Source of the DNA: an uncultured Bacteroidota bacterium
Lineage (GTDB): Bacteria; Bacteroidota; Bacteroidia; Chitinophagales; Chitinophagaceae
Assembly: GCA_903825065.1 (NCBI GenBank)
Contig: CAIJZG010000193.1
Span: 1 to 17,463 of the forward strand
DNA length: 17,463 nucleotides
Direction: 5' to 3'
Positions 1 through 7,601 of this stretch are shown one piece after another (position 1 is the stretch's first letter; every line of letters begins with the position of its first letter). The notes under the pieces were generated by a model. The model did not search any database. It was not told the DNA's origin and saw only the letters and a list, made by a program, of their open reading frames with translations. Position numbers and translations under genes: made by a program.

Positions 1-396
1 CTGAGTATTACTTCAGCTAGTCAGGGAATAAAGGGTTATGTTATTGAAAACCAAGGAAATCGTATGCCAATGAAAGGAATTCGGCAGAAAATTTCCAAGG
101 GTGTTGTCTGTACAATTTTAGTTTATGAACCCACGTCGATAAACGAAACAATCCCTAATAATATTTCAAACGTTTATGAAAAAATTGCTACAAAACAGCT
201 ATTATCGGTAGATTCCGATTCTACTGGAAGGTTTTCGGTGGATTTGCCTGCGGGGAAATATTCCCTTTTTATCAGGGTGGGAAAAAAATATTACGCGAAT
301 TTATTTGATCAATTCAATAATATTGCCTTGTTTGAAGTGCTTCCAAATCAATATACAGAGGTGAAACTTACAATGAATAAAGGGGCAACTTATTGA
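1..396 (+). CDS. Carboxypeptidase-regulatory-like domain protein, 3' end (partial)
   Basis: The frame is open from the first base of the window to the TAA at 394-396, so only the last 131 residues are visible and the true start lies upstream. The ATG at 64 is internal: the residues before it (GIKGYVIENQGNRMP) already form the first strand of the fold. The fragment has the layout of a Bacteroidota family of small secreted beta-sandwich proteins: a 'GxxGxV' first strand, a central 'SDSTGRFSVDLPAGKYSLFI' core typical of carboxypeptidase-regulatory-like (transthyretin-like) domains, then 'YYANLFDQFNNIALFEV' and a final beta strand. Such domains are usually extracytoplasmic and non-catalytic. A signal peptide would be expected in the missing N-terminus. 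The partner or ligand is unknown. It runs in the same direction as mfd, but a promoter-like element lies between them. Confidence 0.8.
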   Translation: MSITSASQGIKGYVIENQGNRMPMKGIRQKISKGVVCTILVYEPTSINETIPNNISNVYEKIATKQLLSVDSDSTGRFSVDLPAGKYSLFIRVGKKYYANLFDQFNNIALFEVLPNQYTEVKLTMNKGATY

Positions 397-403
397 TTCG
401 TCC

Positions 404-411
404 TATATTTG
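404..411 (+). promoter_or_regulatory. Bacteroidota -7 promoter element upstream of mfd
   Basis: TATATTTG matches the Bacteroidota -7 consensus TAnnTTTG exactly and lies 38 nt before the mfd ATG. No convincing TTTG is seen at the -33 position. Transcription would begin near 418-420, leaving a short leader. Confidence 0.5.
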
Positions 412-449
412 CCATCCTTTCGAAGTTTCAGGTGTTAATCCTGTGAGGG

Positions 450-3400
450 ATGATTGACGTTATGAATATTGGTGTATTGTTAGAAAAGTATCAGAAATCA
501 CCCCGCCTTTTTCAATTGGCGGACAGGCTATCTATTGCCAACCGTATCCAACAAAGCGATATTCAAAAGATTTTTCTAAAAAATTTACAGGGGAGTAGTG
601 CCGAGTTTATCGTGAGTAGTGTATTTATGAATGAAGCTTGTACGCAACTAAATCATTTGGTTGTTCTAAATGATGCGGAAGAAGCTGCTTATTTTCAGAA
701 TACACTTGAGAATCTAACGAATGCTTTGGACCTTTTTTATTTTCCTTCTTCTTTTAAAAATAGAAAAAACTTTCGTCTTCTCAACAGTTCACATGTGATG
801 TTGAGAACAGAAGCATTAACCAAGCTGTCTGGAGGTGGAAATAAAAAAATTATTGTTACTTATCCTGAGGCACTTTTCGAAAAAGTGGTACTTCCTAAAA
901 CATTAACAGGTAATATCATCCAAATTAAAGTGAATGAAACCATTCAGTTAAATAATCTGATGGAATTGTTTGTGATGTACGGATTTCAAAGAACTGATTT
1001 TGTGTATGAACCCGGTCAGTTTGCCCTTCGTGGAGGCATCTTAGATATCTATTCTTATGGAAATGAAAAACCATATAGGGTAGAACTATTCGGAAATGAT
1101 GTAGATAGTATTCGAATTTTTGATCCAGAAACACAGCTGAGCGAAAGGAAGTTATTACAGGTAAATATTATACCCAATGTAGAAACTCAATTTGAGACTG
1201 GTGAGAAAGTTTCTTTACTTGAATTTCTTCCAGAAAATACTGTGGTTTGGTTGAAAGATTGGGACGTTATTAGCGGGAAAATTGAACAGCAGGAAGAAGA
1301 ACTAGATGGCTTTATGGGGTTGGTAGAAGATGGGTATCGCATGAATAATTCAGATGATGAAGATGATTCGCGTGTTGTGAAAACGGTAACTAAAGAAGAT
1401 TTTGTTTCTGCAAATACCATTAAAGAATTATTAAACAGTAGAGATATAGTTGAGTTTGGATATAGGGCGCATTTGTCGAGTTTTGAAATAGAATTTGATA
1501 CCAGAGTACAACCTTCATTTAATAGACAATTTGATCTATTAATAAAAGATTTGAAATCACTTGAGACCACTGGTTATGATATTTATATTTTTGCAGAACA
1601 AGCGCGCCAATTAGAACGATTAAGTAGCATCTTTACTGATTTACAAACTGACATTCAGTTTGTACCGTTAGCTACAAGTATTCATGAAGGTTTTATTGAT
1701 GAGGATCTGAAAGTGGTTTGTTATACCGATCACCAAATATTTCAACGTTATCATAAATATAAAGTCAAGCAAGCCTATAATAAAAATAAGGCCTTAACGC
1801 TAAAAGCCCTGCGTGACTTGCAACCTGGCGACTATGTAACGCATATGGATCATGGAGTTGGTACCTATAGTGGATTGCAGAAGATTGAGATCAACGGGAA
1901 AGTCCAGGAGGCAGTAAGAATAATTTATAAGGATAGTGATATTCTTTATGTGAACATCAATTCGCTACATAAAATTTCTAAATATACTGGTAAGGAAGGA
2001 ACCGTTCCAAAGATCAATAAATTGGGTTCCGATGTTTGGAATAAGCTAAAAGAAAAAACCAAGACAAAGGTTAAAGAAATTGCATTCGATCTGATTAAAT
2101 TATACGCACAAAGAAAAGCACAACAAGGCTTTGCGCATGCTCCAGATACTTATATGCAAACTGAATTGGAAGCTTCCTTTATTTATGAAGATACACCGGA
2201 TCAGAGCAAGGCAACCGCTGATGTGAAAAAAGATATGGAGAGCCCCTCGCCAATGGATCGGTTGGTTTGTGGCGATGTGGGTTTTGGTAAAACAGAAGTA
2301 GCCATACGTGCTGCTTTTAAAAGTTGTGTGGATGGTAAACAAGCCGCTGTTTTGGTACCTACTACTATACTTGCATTTCAACACTATAAAACATTTAAGG
2401 ATCGACTAAAAGATTTTCCAGTTACTGTAGATTATATTAACCGATTTAAGTCGGCAAAAGAAAAGAAAGAAACTCTTCAACGATTAGAAGAAGGGAAAAT
2501 TGATATCATTATTGGTACCCATGGTTTATTAGGTAAGGAAGTGAAATTTAAAAACCTAGGTATCATGGTAATTGATGAAGAGCAGAAATTTGGAGTGGGA
2601 CATAAAGAGAAATTGAAAACACTGAAAACTAATGTAGACTGCTTAACACTTACTGCTACTCCAATTCCACGTACGCTTCAATTTAGTTTGATGGGTGCAA
2701 GAGATTTAAGTATAATGAATACGCCACCTCCCAATAGACAGCCTATTCAAACAGAAGTGCAAGTATTTAATCAGGATATTATTCGTGATTCCATTTATTA
2801 TGAAACTGAAAGAGGTGGACAGGTTTTCTTTATTCATAATCGAGTGAATGGTCTTGCAGAAATGTGTGCAATGATTCAAGGATTGTGTCCAGATTTAAGT
2901 ATTGGCTTTGCTCACGGGCAATTAGAGGGGCACGAACTAGAAGAACGAATATTGGATTTCATTGATCGCAAATATGATGTATTGGTTTGTACCAATATTG
3001 TAGAAAGTGGTGTAGACATTCCGAATGTAAATACAATTATCATTAATAATGCACACCATTTTGGATTAAGCGATTTACATCAATTACGAGGAAGAGTAGG
3101 AAGAAGTAATAAAAAAGCATTCTGTTATTTATTAGGCCCTCCCATGAGTAGTTTACCTACCGATAGTAGAAAGCGTTTGCAAACATTAGAGCAGTTTAGT
3201 GATTTAGGAAGTGGTTTTCAAATAGCCATGCGCGATTTAGATATTCGAGGTGCCGGTAATATGTTGGGTGGTGAGCAAAGTGGTTTTATGGCTGAGATTG
3301 GCTTTGAAATGTATCAGAAAATTTTAGAAGAAGCCATTCGAGAACTGAAACGTACAGAGTTCAAAGAATTGTTTAAAGATGAAATTAGTAAACAAGATGA

Positions 3401-3875
3401 TTTTGTAATCGATTGTACAATTGATTCTGATCTAGAGATTTTGATTCCGGATAGTTATGTTGAAAGTATCACAGAAAGGTTGAGTTTATATACCAGACTA
3501 GATAGCTGCGAAAATGAAACAGAGCTTCAATTATTCCATACTGAAATGGTTGATCGATTTGGTCCAATCGTTCCTCAGGTCGACGACCTTTTTACTACTG
3601 TAAGATGTAGATGGCTAGCTGTTGGTATTGGTTTTGAAAAAATGACTTTAAAAGATAATACCCTTAGGTGCTATTTTATTAATCGCCCAGACTCGCCTTA
3701 TTTCGAATCCGAACTTTTTAAGAATGTACTTGACTATTTACAAAAAGGTACCAATAAAGCCAGATTGAAACAAGCGGGCAAAATGTTCTTACTCGTGGTC
3801 GAAGATGTGAAGGACATGCTAAGTATGCATCAGTTCTTGGAGAGGATGCATGAGAAAGTAAAAAGTCAAAAGTAA
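450..3875 (+). CDS. mfd: Transcription-repair coupling factor Mfd
   Basis: Cytoplasmic ATP-dependent translocase that pushes RNA polymerase stalled at DNA lesions off the template and recruits UvrA for nucleotide excision repair. The 1141 residues match the usual Mfd length. In order: a UvrB-like N-terminal module (about residues 10-330); an RNA-polymerase-interacting CarD-like domain (about 452-515, 'GDYVTHMDHGVGTYSG'); a RecG-like helicase core with Walker A GDVGFGKT (608-615), DEEQ box (709-712), motif III TATPIPRTL (from about 735) and motif VI QLRGRVGRS (from 878); and a C-terminal TRCF domain (about 990-1100). All key helicase residues are present. The start is taken at ATG 450; ATG 462, giving MNIGVLL, is an equally plausible start. 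The gene ends at a strong hairpin shared with the convergent gene downstream. Confidence 0.98.
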   Translation: MIDVMNIGVLLEKYQKSPRLFQLADRLSIANRIQQSDIQKIFLKNLQGSSAEFIVSSVFMNEACTQLNHLVVLNDAEEAAYFQNTLENLTNALDLFYFPSSFKNRKNFRLLNSSHVMLRTEALTKLSGGGNKKIIVTYPEALFEKVVLPKTLTGNIIQIKVNETIQLNNLMELFVMYGFQRTDFVYEPGQFALRGGILDIYSYGNEKPYRVELFGNDVDSIRIFDPETQLSERKLLQVNIIPNVETQFETGEKVSLLEFLPENTVVWLKDWDVISGKIEQQEEELDGFMGLVEDGYRMNNSDDEDDSRVVKTVTKEDFVSANTIKELLNSRDIVEFGYRAHLSSFEIEFDTRVQPSFNRQFDLLIKDLKSLETTGYDIYIFAEQARQLERLSSIFTDLQTDIQFVPLATSIHEGFIDEDLKVVCYTDHQIFQRYHKYKVKQAYNKNKALTLKALRDLQPGDYVTHMDHGVGTYSGLQKIEINGKVQEAVRIIYKDSDILYVNINSLHKISKYTGKEGTVPKINKLGSDVWNKLKEKTKTKVKEIAFDLIKLYAQRKAQQGFAHAPDTYMQTELEASFIYEDTPDQSKATADVKKDMESPSPMDRLVCGDVGFGKTEVAIRAAFKSCVDGKQAAVLVPTTILAFQHYKTFKDRLKDFPVTVDYINRFKSAKEKKETLQRLEEGKIDIIIGTHGLLGKEVKFKNLGIMVIDEEQKFGVGHKEKLKTLKTNVDCLTLTATPIPRTLQFSLMGARDLSIMNTPPPNRQPIQTEVQVFNQDIIRDSIYYETERGGQVFFIHNRVNGLAEMCAMIQGLCPDLSIGFAHGQLEGHELEERILDFIDRKYDVLVCTNIVESGVDIPNVNTIIINNAHHFGLSDLHQLRGRVGRSNKKAFCYLLGPPMSSLPTDSRKRLQTLEQFSDLGSGFQIAMRDLDIRGAGNMLGGEQSGFMAEIGFEMYQKILEEAIRELKRTEFKELFKDEISKQDDFVIDCTIDSDLEILIPDSYVESITERLSLYTRLDSCENETELQLFHTEMVDRFGPIVPQVDDLFTTVRCRWLAVGIGFEKMTLKDNTLRCYFINRPDSPYFESELFKNVLDYLQKGTNKARLKQAGKMFLLVVEDVKDMLSMHQFLERMHEKVKSQK

Positions 3876-3910
3876 AAAGCCTCGTATTACTACAAGGCTT
3901 TTTATTTTTT
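3873..3910. terminator. Bidirectional intrinsic terminator between mfd and the small minus-strand gene
   Basis: A 10-bp perfect stem (TAAAAAGCCT at 3873-3882 pairing with AGGCTTTTTA at 3895-3904) has a 12-nt loop, followed by TTTTTT on the plus strand and flanked by A-runs that become a T-run on the minus strand. The stem begins on the mfd stop codon. The minus-strand gene ends at 3925, so the element can stop transcription from both sides. Confidence 0.8.
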
Positions 3911-3924
3911 AATTTTCTTTATAA

Positions 3925-4131
3925 CTAGAATCCTTTCTTAGCTACACCATCAGCAATTGCTTGTAAAGCTTTTGCTTCGCTCATAATTGCTGCCATTTTA
4001 TTTCCTTTTCCATCATGGCCACCTGCCATGTATCCACCTTTTGCAGTCTTAGTGATAGTTGCATCTTGCATCGGCACATTTTTTTCTTTTGTTTTAAGGC
4101 AATATGCTTTGATCATTTTTGAAGCGTCCAT
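3925..4131 (-). CDS. Small conserved protein resembling DUF5679, without the zinc-ribbon cysteines
   Basis: A 68-residue basic, soluble protein with no signal peptide or membrane segment. The pattern 'IKAYCLKTKEKNVPMQDATITKTAKGGYMAGG ... GNKM' followed by a helix ending 'AIADGVAKKGF' recalls small proteins annotated as DUF5679, whose core carries two paired cysteines (AYCVKCK and a later CxxCGTKM). Here only Cys11 remains: the second Cys of the first pair is Thr, and the later pair is replaced by DGKG. The protein therefore probably does not hold zinc. The function is unknown. The start is taken at the ATG at 4129-4131 (complement); Met6, immediately before IKAYC, is a possible alternative. 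It has its own gap upstream (189 nt to gyrB, containing the gyrB terminator), so it is probably monocistronic, ending at the terminator shared with mfd. Confidence 0.75.
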   Translation of the reverse strand: MDASKMIKAYCLKTKEKNVPMQDATITKTAKGGYMAGGHDGKGNKMAAIMSEAKALQAIADGVAKKGF

Positions 4132-4251
4132 TTTCGTAGAATTTAATTGTTAGAGAATAATCTTATATGTAATCAAGCACAAGCTAAACATTTTTTTAAG
4201 ATTTAGATACAAGGTGGGCTTAGAACTAATCCACATTGTAACAGACCCCAA

Positions 4252-4284
4252 AAAAAGGATCAAAACTTGGTTTTGATCCTTTTT
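4252..4284 (-). terminator. Intrinsic terminator of gyrB
   Basis: A perfect 15-bp inverted repeat (AAAAAGGATCAAAAC at 4252-4266 and its complement at 4270-4284) with a 3-nt loop. Read on the minus strand it lies 36 nt past the gyrB stop and is followed by a T-run (complement of the A-run at 4250-4256). The opposite face also ends in five Ts, but no plus-strand gene enters here. Confidence 0.85.
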
Positions 4285-4320
4285 ACTATCTAAATAAGGT
4301 ACAAATTGTGCTTTTTAATA

Positions 4321-6300
4321 TTAAACATCAATTTTAGCGTATTTGGCGTGTGTTTCAATGAATTCGCGGCGTGGAGCTACTTCGTCACCCATCAACATAC
4401 TGAAAATTCGGTCTGCTTCAAAGGCACTATCAATAGTAACCTGTTTAAGTGTTCTGCGAGCTGGATCCATAGTAGTTTCCCACAATTGTTCGGCGTTCAT
4501 CTCACCCAAACCCTTATAACGCTGTGTATTTACGCTATCATCTTTACCTCCGCCTAGTTTTTCAATCCAGAATTTACGTTGTTCTTCATTATAGGCGTAT
4601 TCTTGGTCCTTTCCTTTTTTAACTAAATAAAGAGGAGGTTGTGCGATATATACATATCCTTGTTCCACCAATTCCTTCATATAACGGAAAATGAAAGTAA
4701 GGATCAATGTGGCGATATGCGAACCATCCACATCGGCATCCGTCATGATGATCAATTTATGATATCGCAGTTTTGCAATGTTTAATGCTTTTGGATCGTC
4801 AGGAGTACCAACGGTAACACCTAAAGCAGTATACATATTTCTAATTTCCTCATTCTCGTAAATCTTGTGCTCCATTGCTTTCTCCACGTTCAAGATCTTA
4901 CCACGTAAAGGAAGGATGGCTTGAAAACTACGGTCTCTACCTTGTTTAGCAGTACCACCAGCCGAATCTCCTTCCACAAGGTATAATTCGCATTTTTCAG
5001 GATCACGCTCTGAGCAATCAGCCAACTTACCTGGTAAGCCACCGCCACTCAAGACAGTTTTACGTTGAACCATATCGCGTGCTTTTTTTGCAGCAACACG
5101 AGCTTGAGCAGCAAGTATGATTTTTGAAATTACATTCTTTGCCTCACGAGGATTTTCTTCTAAGTATGCTTCCAATGCACGTGCAACAGTAGTTTGAACG
5201 ATGCCACTCACTTCACTATTACCCAATTTTGTTTTAGTCTGACCTTCAAATTGTGGTTCTGGAACTTTTACAGAAATGATAGCACTTAAGCCTTCTCTAA
5301 AGTCGTCTCCTTCAATCATCACTTTCGCTCTTTCAAATAAACCTTGTTTATCACCATAGGTTTTAAATACGCGGGTCAATGCCTGACGGAAACCGGTAAC
5401 GTGTGTACCACCCTCAATGGTGTTGATATTATTTACGTAAGAGAAGATATGTTCTTTGAAATCGTCGTTATAAGTAAGTGCCACTTCTACAGCCACATTA
5501 GAAGCTTCATCATGTCCATCTACATATAAAGGTGATGGAATTAAAGGGGTTCTGTTACCATTTTTGTCGAGCATTTCAACAAACTCTACAATACCACCTT
5601 CGCTGTAGAAATTTTTGGTGTAAGCAACACCTGCTTCATCTCTTTCGCGTAAATCGGTGATGATAATATTAATACGTCGGTTAAGAAAAGCTAACTCTCT
5701 CAAACGTCCTTCTAAAATATCGCGGTGATAAACAGATTCCTGGAAGATGGTATAATCGGGCCAGAAATGAACGTAGGTACCAGTCTTATCACTTACCCCA
5801 CTTTCACGAACAGCGTATTGTGGAATTCCTATTCTGTATTCCTGTTCAAATATTTTTCCTTCGCGATGTACGTTTACAATCAACTTACTGCTCAATGCAT
5901 TTACACAACTCACACCCACACCATGCAATCCACCAGACACTTTGTAAGTATTTTTATCAAACTTACCTCCAGCATGTAATACAGTCATTACCACTTCTAA
6001 TGCAGAACGTTTTTCTTTCGTATGCATCGCAGTTGGGATACCTCGACCATCATCCTGAACACTGATTGAATTGTCTTCATGAATAAAAACTTCAATGTTT
6101 TTACAGTAGCCAGCCAATGCTTCATCAATACTATTATCCACTACCTCATATACCAAGTGATGTAACCCTTTTACTCCAATATCACCAATGTACATGGCGG
6201 GTCTTTTTCTAACGGCTTCTAATCCTTCTAAAACCTGTATACTATCGGCGCCGTAATTTTTATTTTGCTCTTCGTTGCTATCTAATTGTTCCTGGGTCAT
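4321..6300 (-). CDS. gyrB: DNA gyrase subunit B
   Basis: ATPase subunit of DNA gyrase, which with GyrA (not in this window) introduces negative supercoils. The 659-residue length is that of the compact GyrB form lacking the long insertion of the E. coli protein. The GHKL ATPase domain (about 1-225) shows the catalytic Glu52 and Asn56 in YEVVDNSIDEAL, Asp83 in QDDGRGIPT and the ATP lid in SGGLHGVGVS (from 122). The transducer domain carries QTKTKLG (354-360; Gln354 and Lys356 contact ATP). The TOPRIM domain holds Glu443 in LVEGDSAGG and Asp521, 523 and 525 in TDADVDGSHI. The C-terminal part has QRYKGLGEMN (593-602). It is GyrB rather than ParE by the VEGDSAGGTAKQGRDR and LPLRGKILNVEKA signatures. 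It is transcribed alone, from a promoter at 6345-6352 to the terminator at 4252-4284. Confidence 0.98.
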   Translation of the reverse strand: MTQEQLDSNEEQNKNYGADSIQVLEGLEAVRKRPAMYIGDIGVKGLHHLVYEVVDNSIDEALAGYCKNIEVFIHEDNSISVQDDGRGIPTAMHTKEKRSALEVVMTVLHAGGKFDKNTYKVSGGLHGVGVSCVNALSSKLIVNVHREGKIFEQEYRIGIPQYAVRESGVSDKTGTYVHFWPDYTIFQESVYHRDILEGRLRELAFLNRRINIIITDLRERDEAGVAYTKNFYSEGGIVEFVEMLDKNGNRTPLIPSPLYVDGHDEASNVAVEVALTYNDDFKEHIFSYVNNINTIEGGTHVTGFRQALTRVFKTYGDKQGLFERAKVMIEGDDFREGLSAIISVKVPEPQFEGQTKTKLGNSEVSGIVQTTVARALEAYLEENPREAKNVISKIILAAQARVAAKKARDMVQRKTVLSGGGLPGKLADCSERDPEKCELYLVEGDSAGGTAKQGRDRSFQAILPLRGKILNVEKAMEHKIYENEEIRNMYTALGVTVGTPDDPKALNIAKLRYHKLIIMTDADVDGSHIATLILTFIFRYMKELVEQGYVYIAQPPLYLVKKGKDQEYAYNEEQRKFWIEKLGGGKDDSVNTQRYKGLGEMNAEQLWETTMDPARRTLKQVTIDSAFEADRIFSMLMGDEVAPRREFIETHAKYAKIDV

Positions 6301-6344
6301 AAATGCTTATCAGTCCTGTGTTTAATGATTTTATCAGTAGGCGT

Positions 6345-6352
6345 CAAAGGTA
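6345..6352 (-). promoter_or_regulatory. Bacteroidota -7 promoter element of gyrB
   Basis: On the minus strand this reads TACCTTTG, a perfect TAnnTTTG, and ends 44 nt before the gyrB ATG. The -33 region falls in the T-rich complement of GGCATAAAAAAGG (6374-6386) rather than on a clean TTTG, so the promoter is only half canonical. Confidence 0.6.
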
Positions 6353-6373
6353 ATGAAAATTAGGGGTTAATAG

Positions 6374-6434
6374 GGCATAAAAAAGGGCTATTTATCCACT
6401 TTTAAACCGCCTAAATCGGCATAAAAAGGATAAA
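6374..6434. repeat. Direct and inverted repeats in the gyrB-araC control region
   Basis: GGCATAAAAAAGG (6374-6386) recurs as GGCATAAAAAGG (6418-6429), 44 nt apart. The second copy forms the right arm of an imperfect dyad: TTTATCC, TTTT and CCG (6391-6409) face CGG, AAAAA and GGATAAA (6417-6434). The block lies just upstream of the gyrB -7 element, where a regulator of gyrB could bind. The rest of the 335-nt gap (6301-6635) holds no gene and no RNA gene that I can recognise. Confidence 0.45.
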
Positions 6435-6555
6435 ACCAAGAGCGATGTCTAAAATGTTAAAAATCTGCCTGAATTGAAACATCTCAAACCTACTTGAACA
6501 AAATTGACAGATTGGTTGTTTTAATAATATGTGAAGGGTAAAAAGGGGTAATTTA

Positions 6556-6593
6556 ACAGTGTTAACAAAAACTGTGACCCAAGTTTGACAGTT
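6556..6593. promoter_or_regulatory. Alternating ACAGT/ACTGT half-sites upstream of the AraC gene
   Basis: ACAGT (6556-6560), ACTGT (6571-6575) and ACAGTT (6588-6593) alternate in orientation, giving two overlapping dyads: ACAGT-N10-ACTGT and the perfect 6-bp AACTGT-N12-ACAGTT. They lie 29-66 nt upstream of the candidate araC -7 element. This is a plausible operator, perhaps autoregulatory, inferred from symmetry alone. Confidence 0.35.
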
Positions 6594-6621
6594 CAGGTTT
6601 TTAAATTACATGTTTATACAT

Positions 6622-6629
6622 TAAATTTG
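6622..6629 (+). promoter_or_regulatory. Bacteroidota -7 promoter element of the AraC gene
   Basis: TAAATTTG matches TAnnTTTG exactly. A T-rich run (6598-6602) sits at about the -33 distance. The expected start of transcription is close to the ATG at 6636, so the message would be leaderless or nearly so if that ATG is used. Confidence 0.5.
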
Positions 6630-6635
6630 CGGTGC

Positions 6636-7559
6636 ATGGTGCAAGTATTAGATATATTAAAGTTGGCGCATAAGGGTGGGATTGAGCCGAGCATGGATCT
6701 ATTATATGAAAAGAATTCTCAGATTCCAGGTTCGTTTCAATATCAGATCAATCGCTATTATGCGCAAAATTCTTGGGTGGCCGAGGACACTGGCATGTTA
6801 GTATATCATTACGATGCAAAACGTCCGGAAGAAAATTTTCTGGAATTGCGCTATTGTGTAACTGGCAACCGTTATTGTGAAGACAAAACATGTGGACAGT
6901 GTAAACAGTTACCCACCAATAATTGTATTGGCAAACATCAAACAGTGGATGTTTTTAAATTTCATTTTACAGCTACTTTCCTGCATCAATTTGTACACAA
7001 CGTAAAATTGAGCAATCAGAAAGATGAAGTACTAGCTTTTAAATTTCCCAATGCTTTTACGAAAGTTTTTCAAGTGTCTATTCGTAAAAGACATGTACTC
7101 GACGATTTATTGAATCATAGTTATTCTGGATCCTTGGAAAATATTTTTGTGAATGCTAAAATTCACGAATTATTAGTGTATAGTTTGGAATGCATGGATG
7201 AGGATAAAGAAGAAGGGTTCACCTGTAAATTTTTAGCAGACGAAAGTGGGCGCGAAAGAATTTATCAAGCAAGAGAAATTTTATTACAACATATTGGCGA
7301 TCCCATAACTATCAAGGAATTGAGTAGAAAAGTGGCGATGAACGAATGCTATGTTAAAAAGGGTTTCAAAGAAATTTTTGGAACTACCATTTTCGATTTT
7401 TATCAACAACAAAGAATGGAACATGCTAAATACCTTTTATATGAAAAGGGTTTGAGCGTTACAGATGTATCTGCACTTTTAGGATATTCTTCCATTTCAC
7501 ACTTCTCTGCTGCTTTCAAAAAGCATACCGGATTGAAGCCTTGTGAACTCTTGAAATAA
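6636..7559 (+). CDS. AraC-family transcriptional regulator with an N-terminal cysteine cluster
   Basis: A 307-residue DNA-binding protein. The C-terminal part (about residues 224-307) is a complete AraC double helix-turn-helix: ITIKELSRKVAMNECYVKK...IFGTTIFDFY and LSVTDVSALLGYSSISHFSAAFKKHTGLKP. The N-terminal ligand-sensing part has no obvious known domain but holds five cysteines in 24 residues (C74, C81, C86, C89, C97, spacing 6-4-2-7) in the segment YCVTGNRYCEDKTCGQCK onward. This suggests metal binding or redox sensing. The frame is open to a TTG at 6585, but the ATG at 6636 is preferred because a -7 element sits between them; ATG 6693 is a further possibility. It diverges from gyrB and is followed at 42 nt by the amidohydrolase gene, a likely but unproven target. 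Its regulon and effector are unknown. Confidence 0.9.
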   Translation: MVQVLDILKLAHKGGIEPSMDLLYEKNSQIPGSFQYQINRYYAQNSWVAEDTGMLVYHYDAKRPEENFLELRYCVTGNRYCEDKTCGQCKQLPTNNCIGKHQTVDVFKFHFTATFLHQFVHNVKLSNQKDEVLAFKFPNAFTKVFQVSIRKRHVLDDLLNHSYSGSLENIFVNAKIHELLVYSLECMDEDKEEGFTCKFLADESGRERIYQAREILLQHIGDPITIKELSRKVAMNECYVKKGFKEIFGTTIFDFYQQQRMEHAKYLLYEKGLSVTDVSALLGYSSISHFSAAFKKHTGLKPCELLK

Positions 7560-7575
7560 TTAAGAAGATACCCCC

Positions 7576-7583
7576 TAACTTTA
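7576..7583 (+). promoter_or_regulatory. Probable -7 promoter element of the amidohydrolase gene
   Basis: TAACTTTA differs from TAnnTTTG only in the last base and lies 18 nt before the ATG at 7602. It suggests that the amidohydrolase can be transcribed apart from the AraC gene. No clear -33 TTTG is seen. Confidence 0.35.
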
Positions 7584-7601
7584 TCGCCTAAATCATTTCT
7601 T

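Noticed and set aside
4214..4234. Imperfect palindrome GTGG-gc-TTAG-aa-CTAA-t-CCAC before the small minus-strand gene
   Set aside because: The two-base inner loop and asymmetric bulge make a hairpin unlikely, and there is no other support for an operator.
6392..6400. TTATCCACT, one base from a DnaA box, near gyrB
   Set aside because: It is a single site with no cluster, no dnaA or dnaN gene nearby and no origin-like AT module that stands out from the AT-rich background; it is better explained as part of the dyad at 6391-6434.
6504..6530. Sigma70-like TTGACA with a downstream TAATAT
   Set aside because: The spacing is short (about 15 nt), and Bacteroidota use the TTTG / TAnnTTTG promoter form; a perfect TAnnTTTG lies downstream at 6622-6629.
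6585..6635. TTG-started 17-residue extension of the AraC protein
   Set aside because: A perfect -7 element (6622-6629) lies within it and an ATG follows at 6636; the extension has no recognisable domain.
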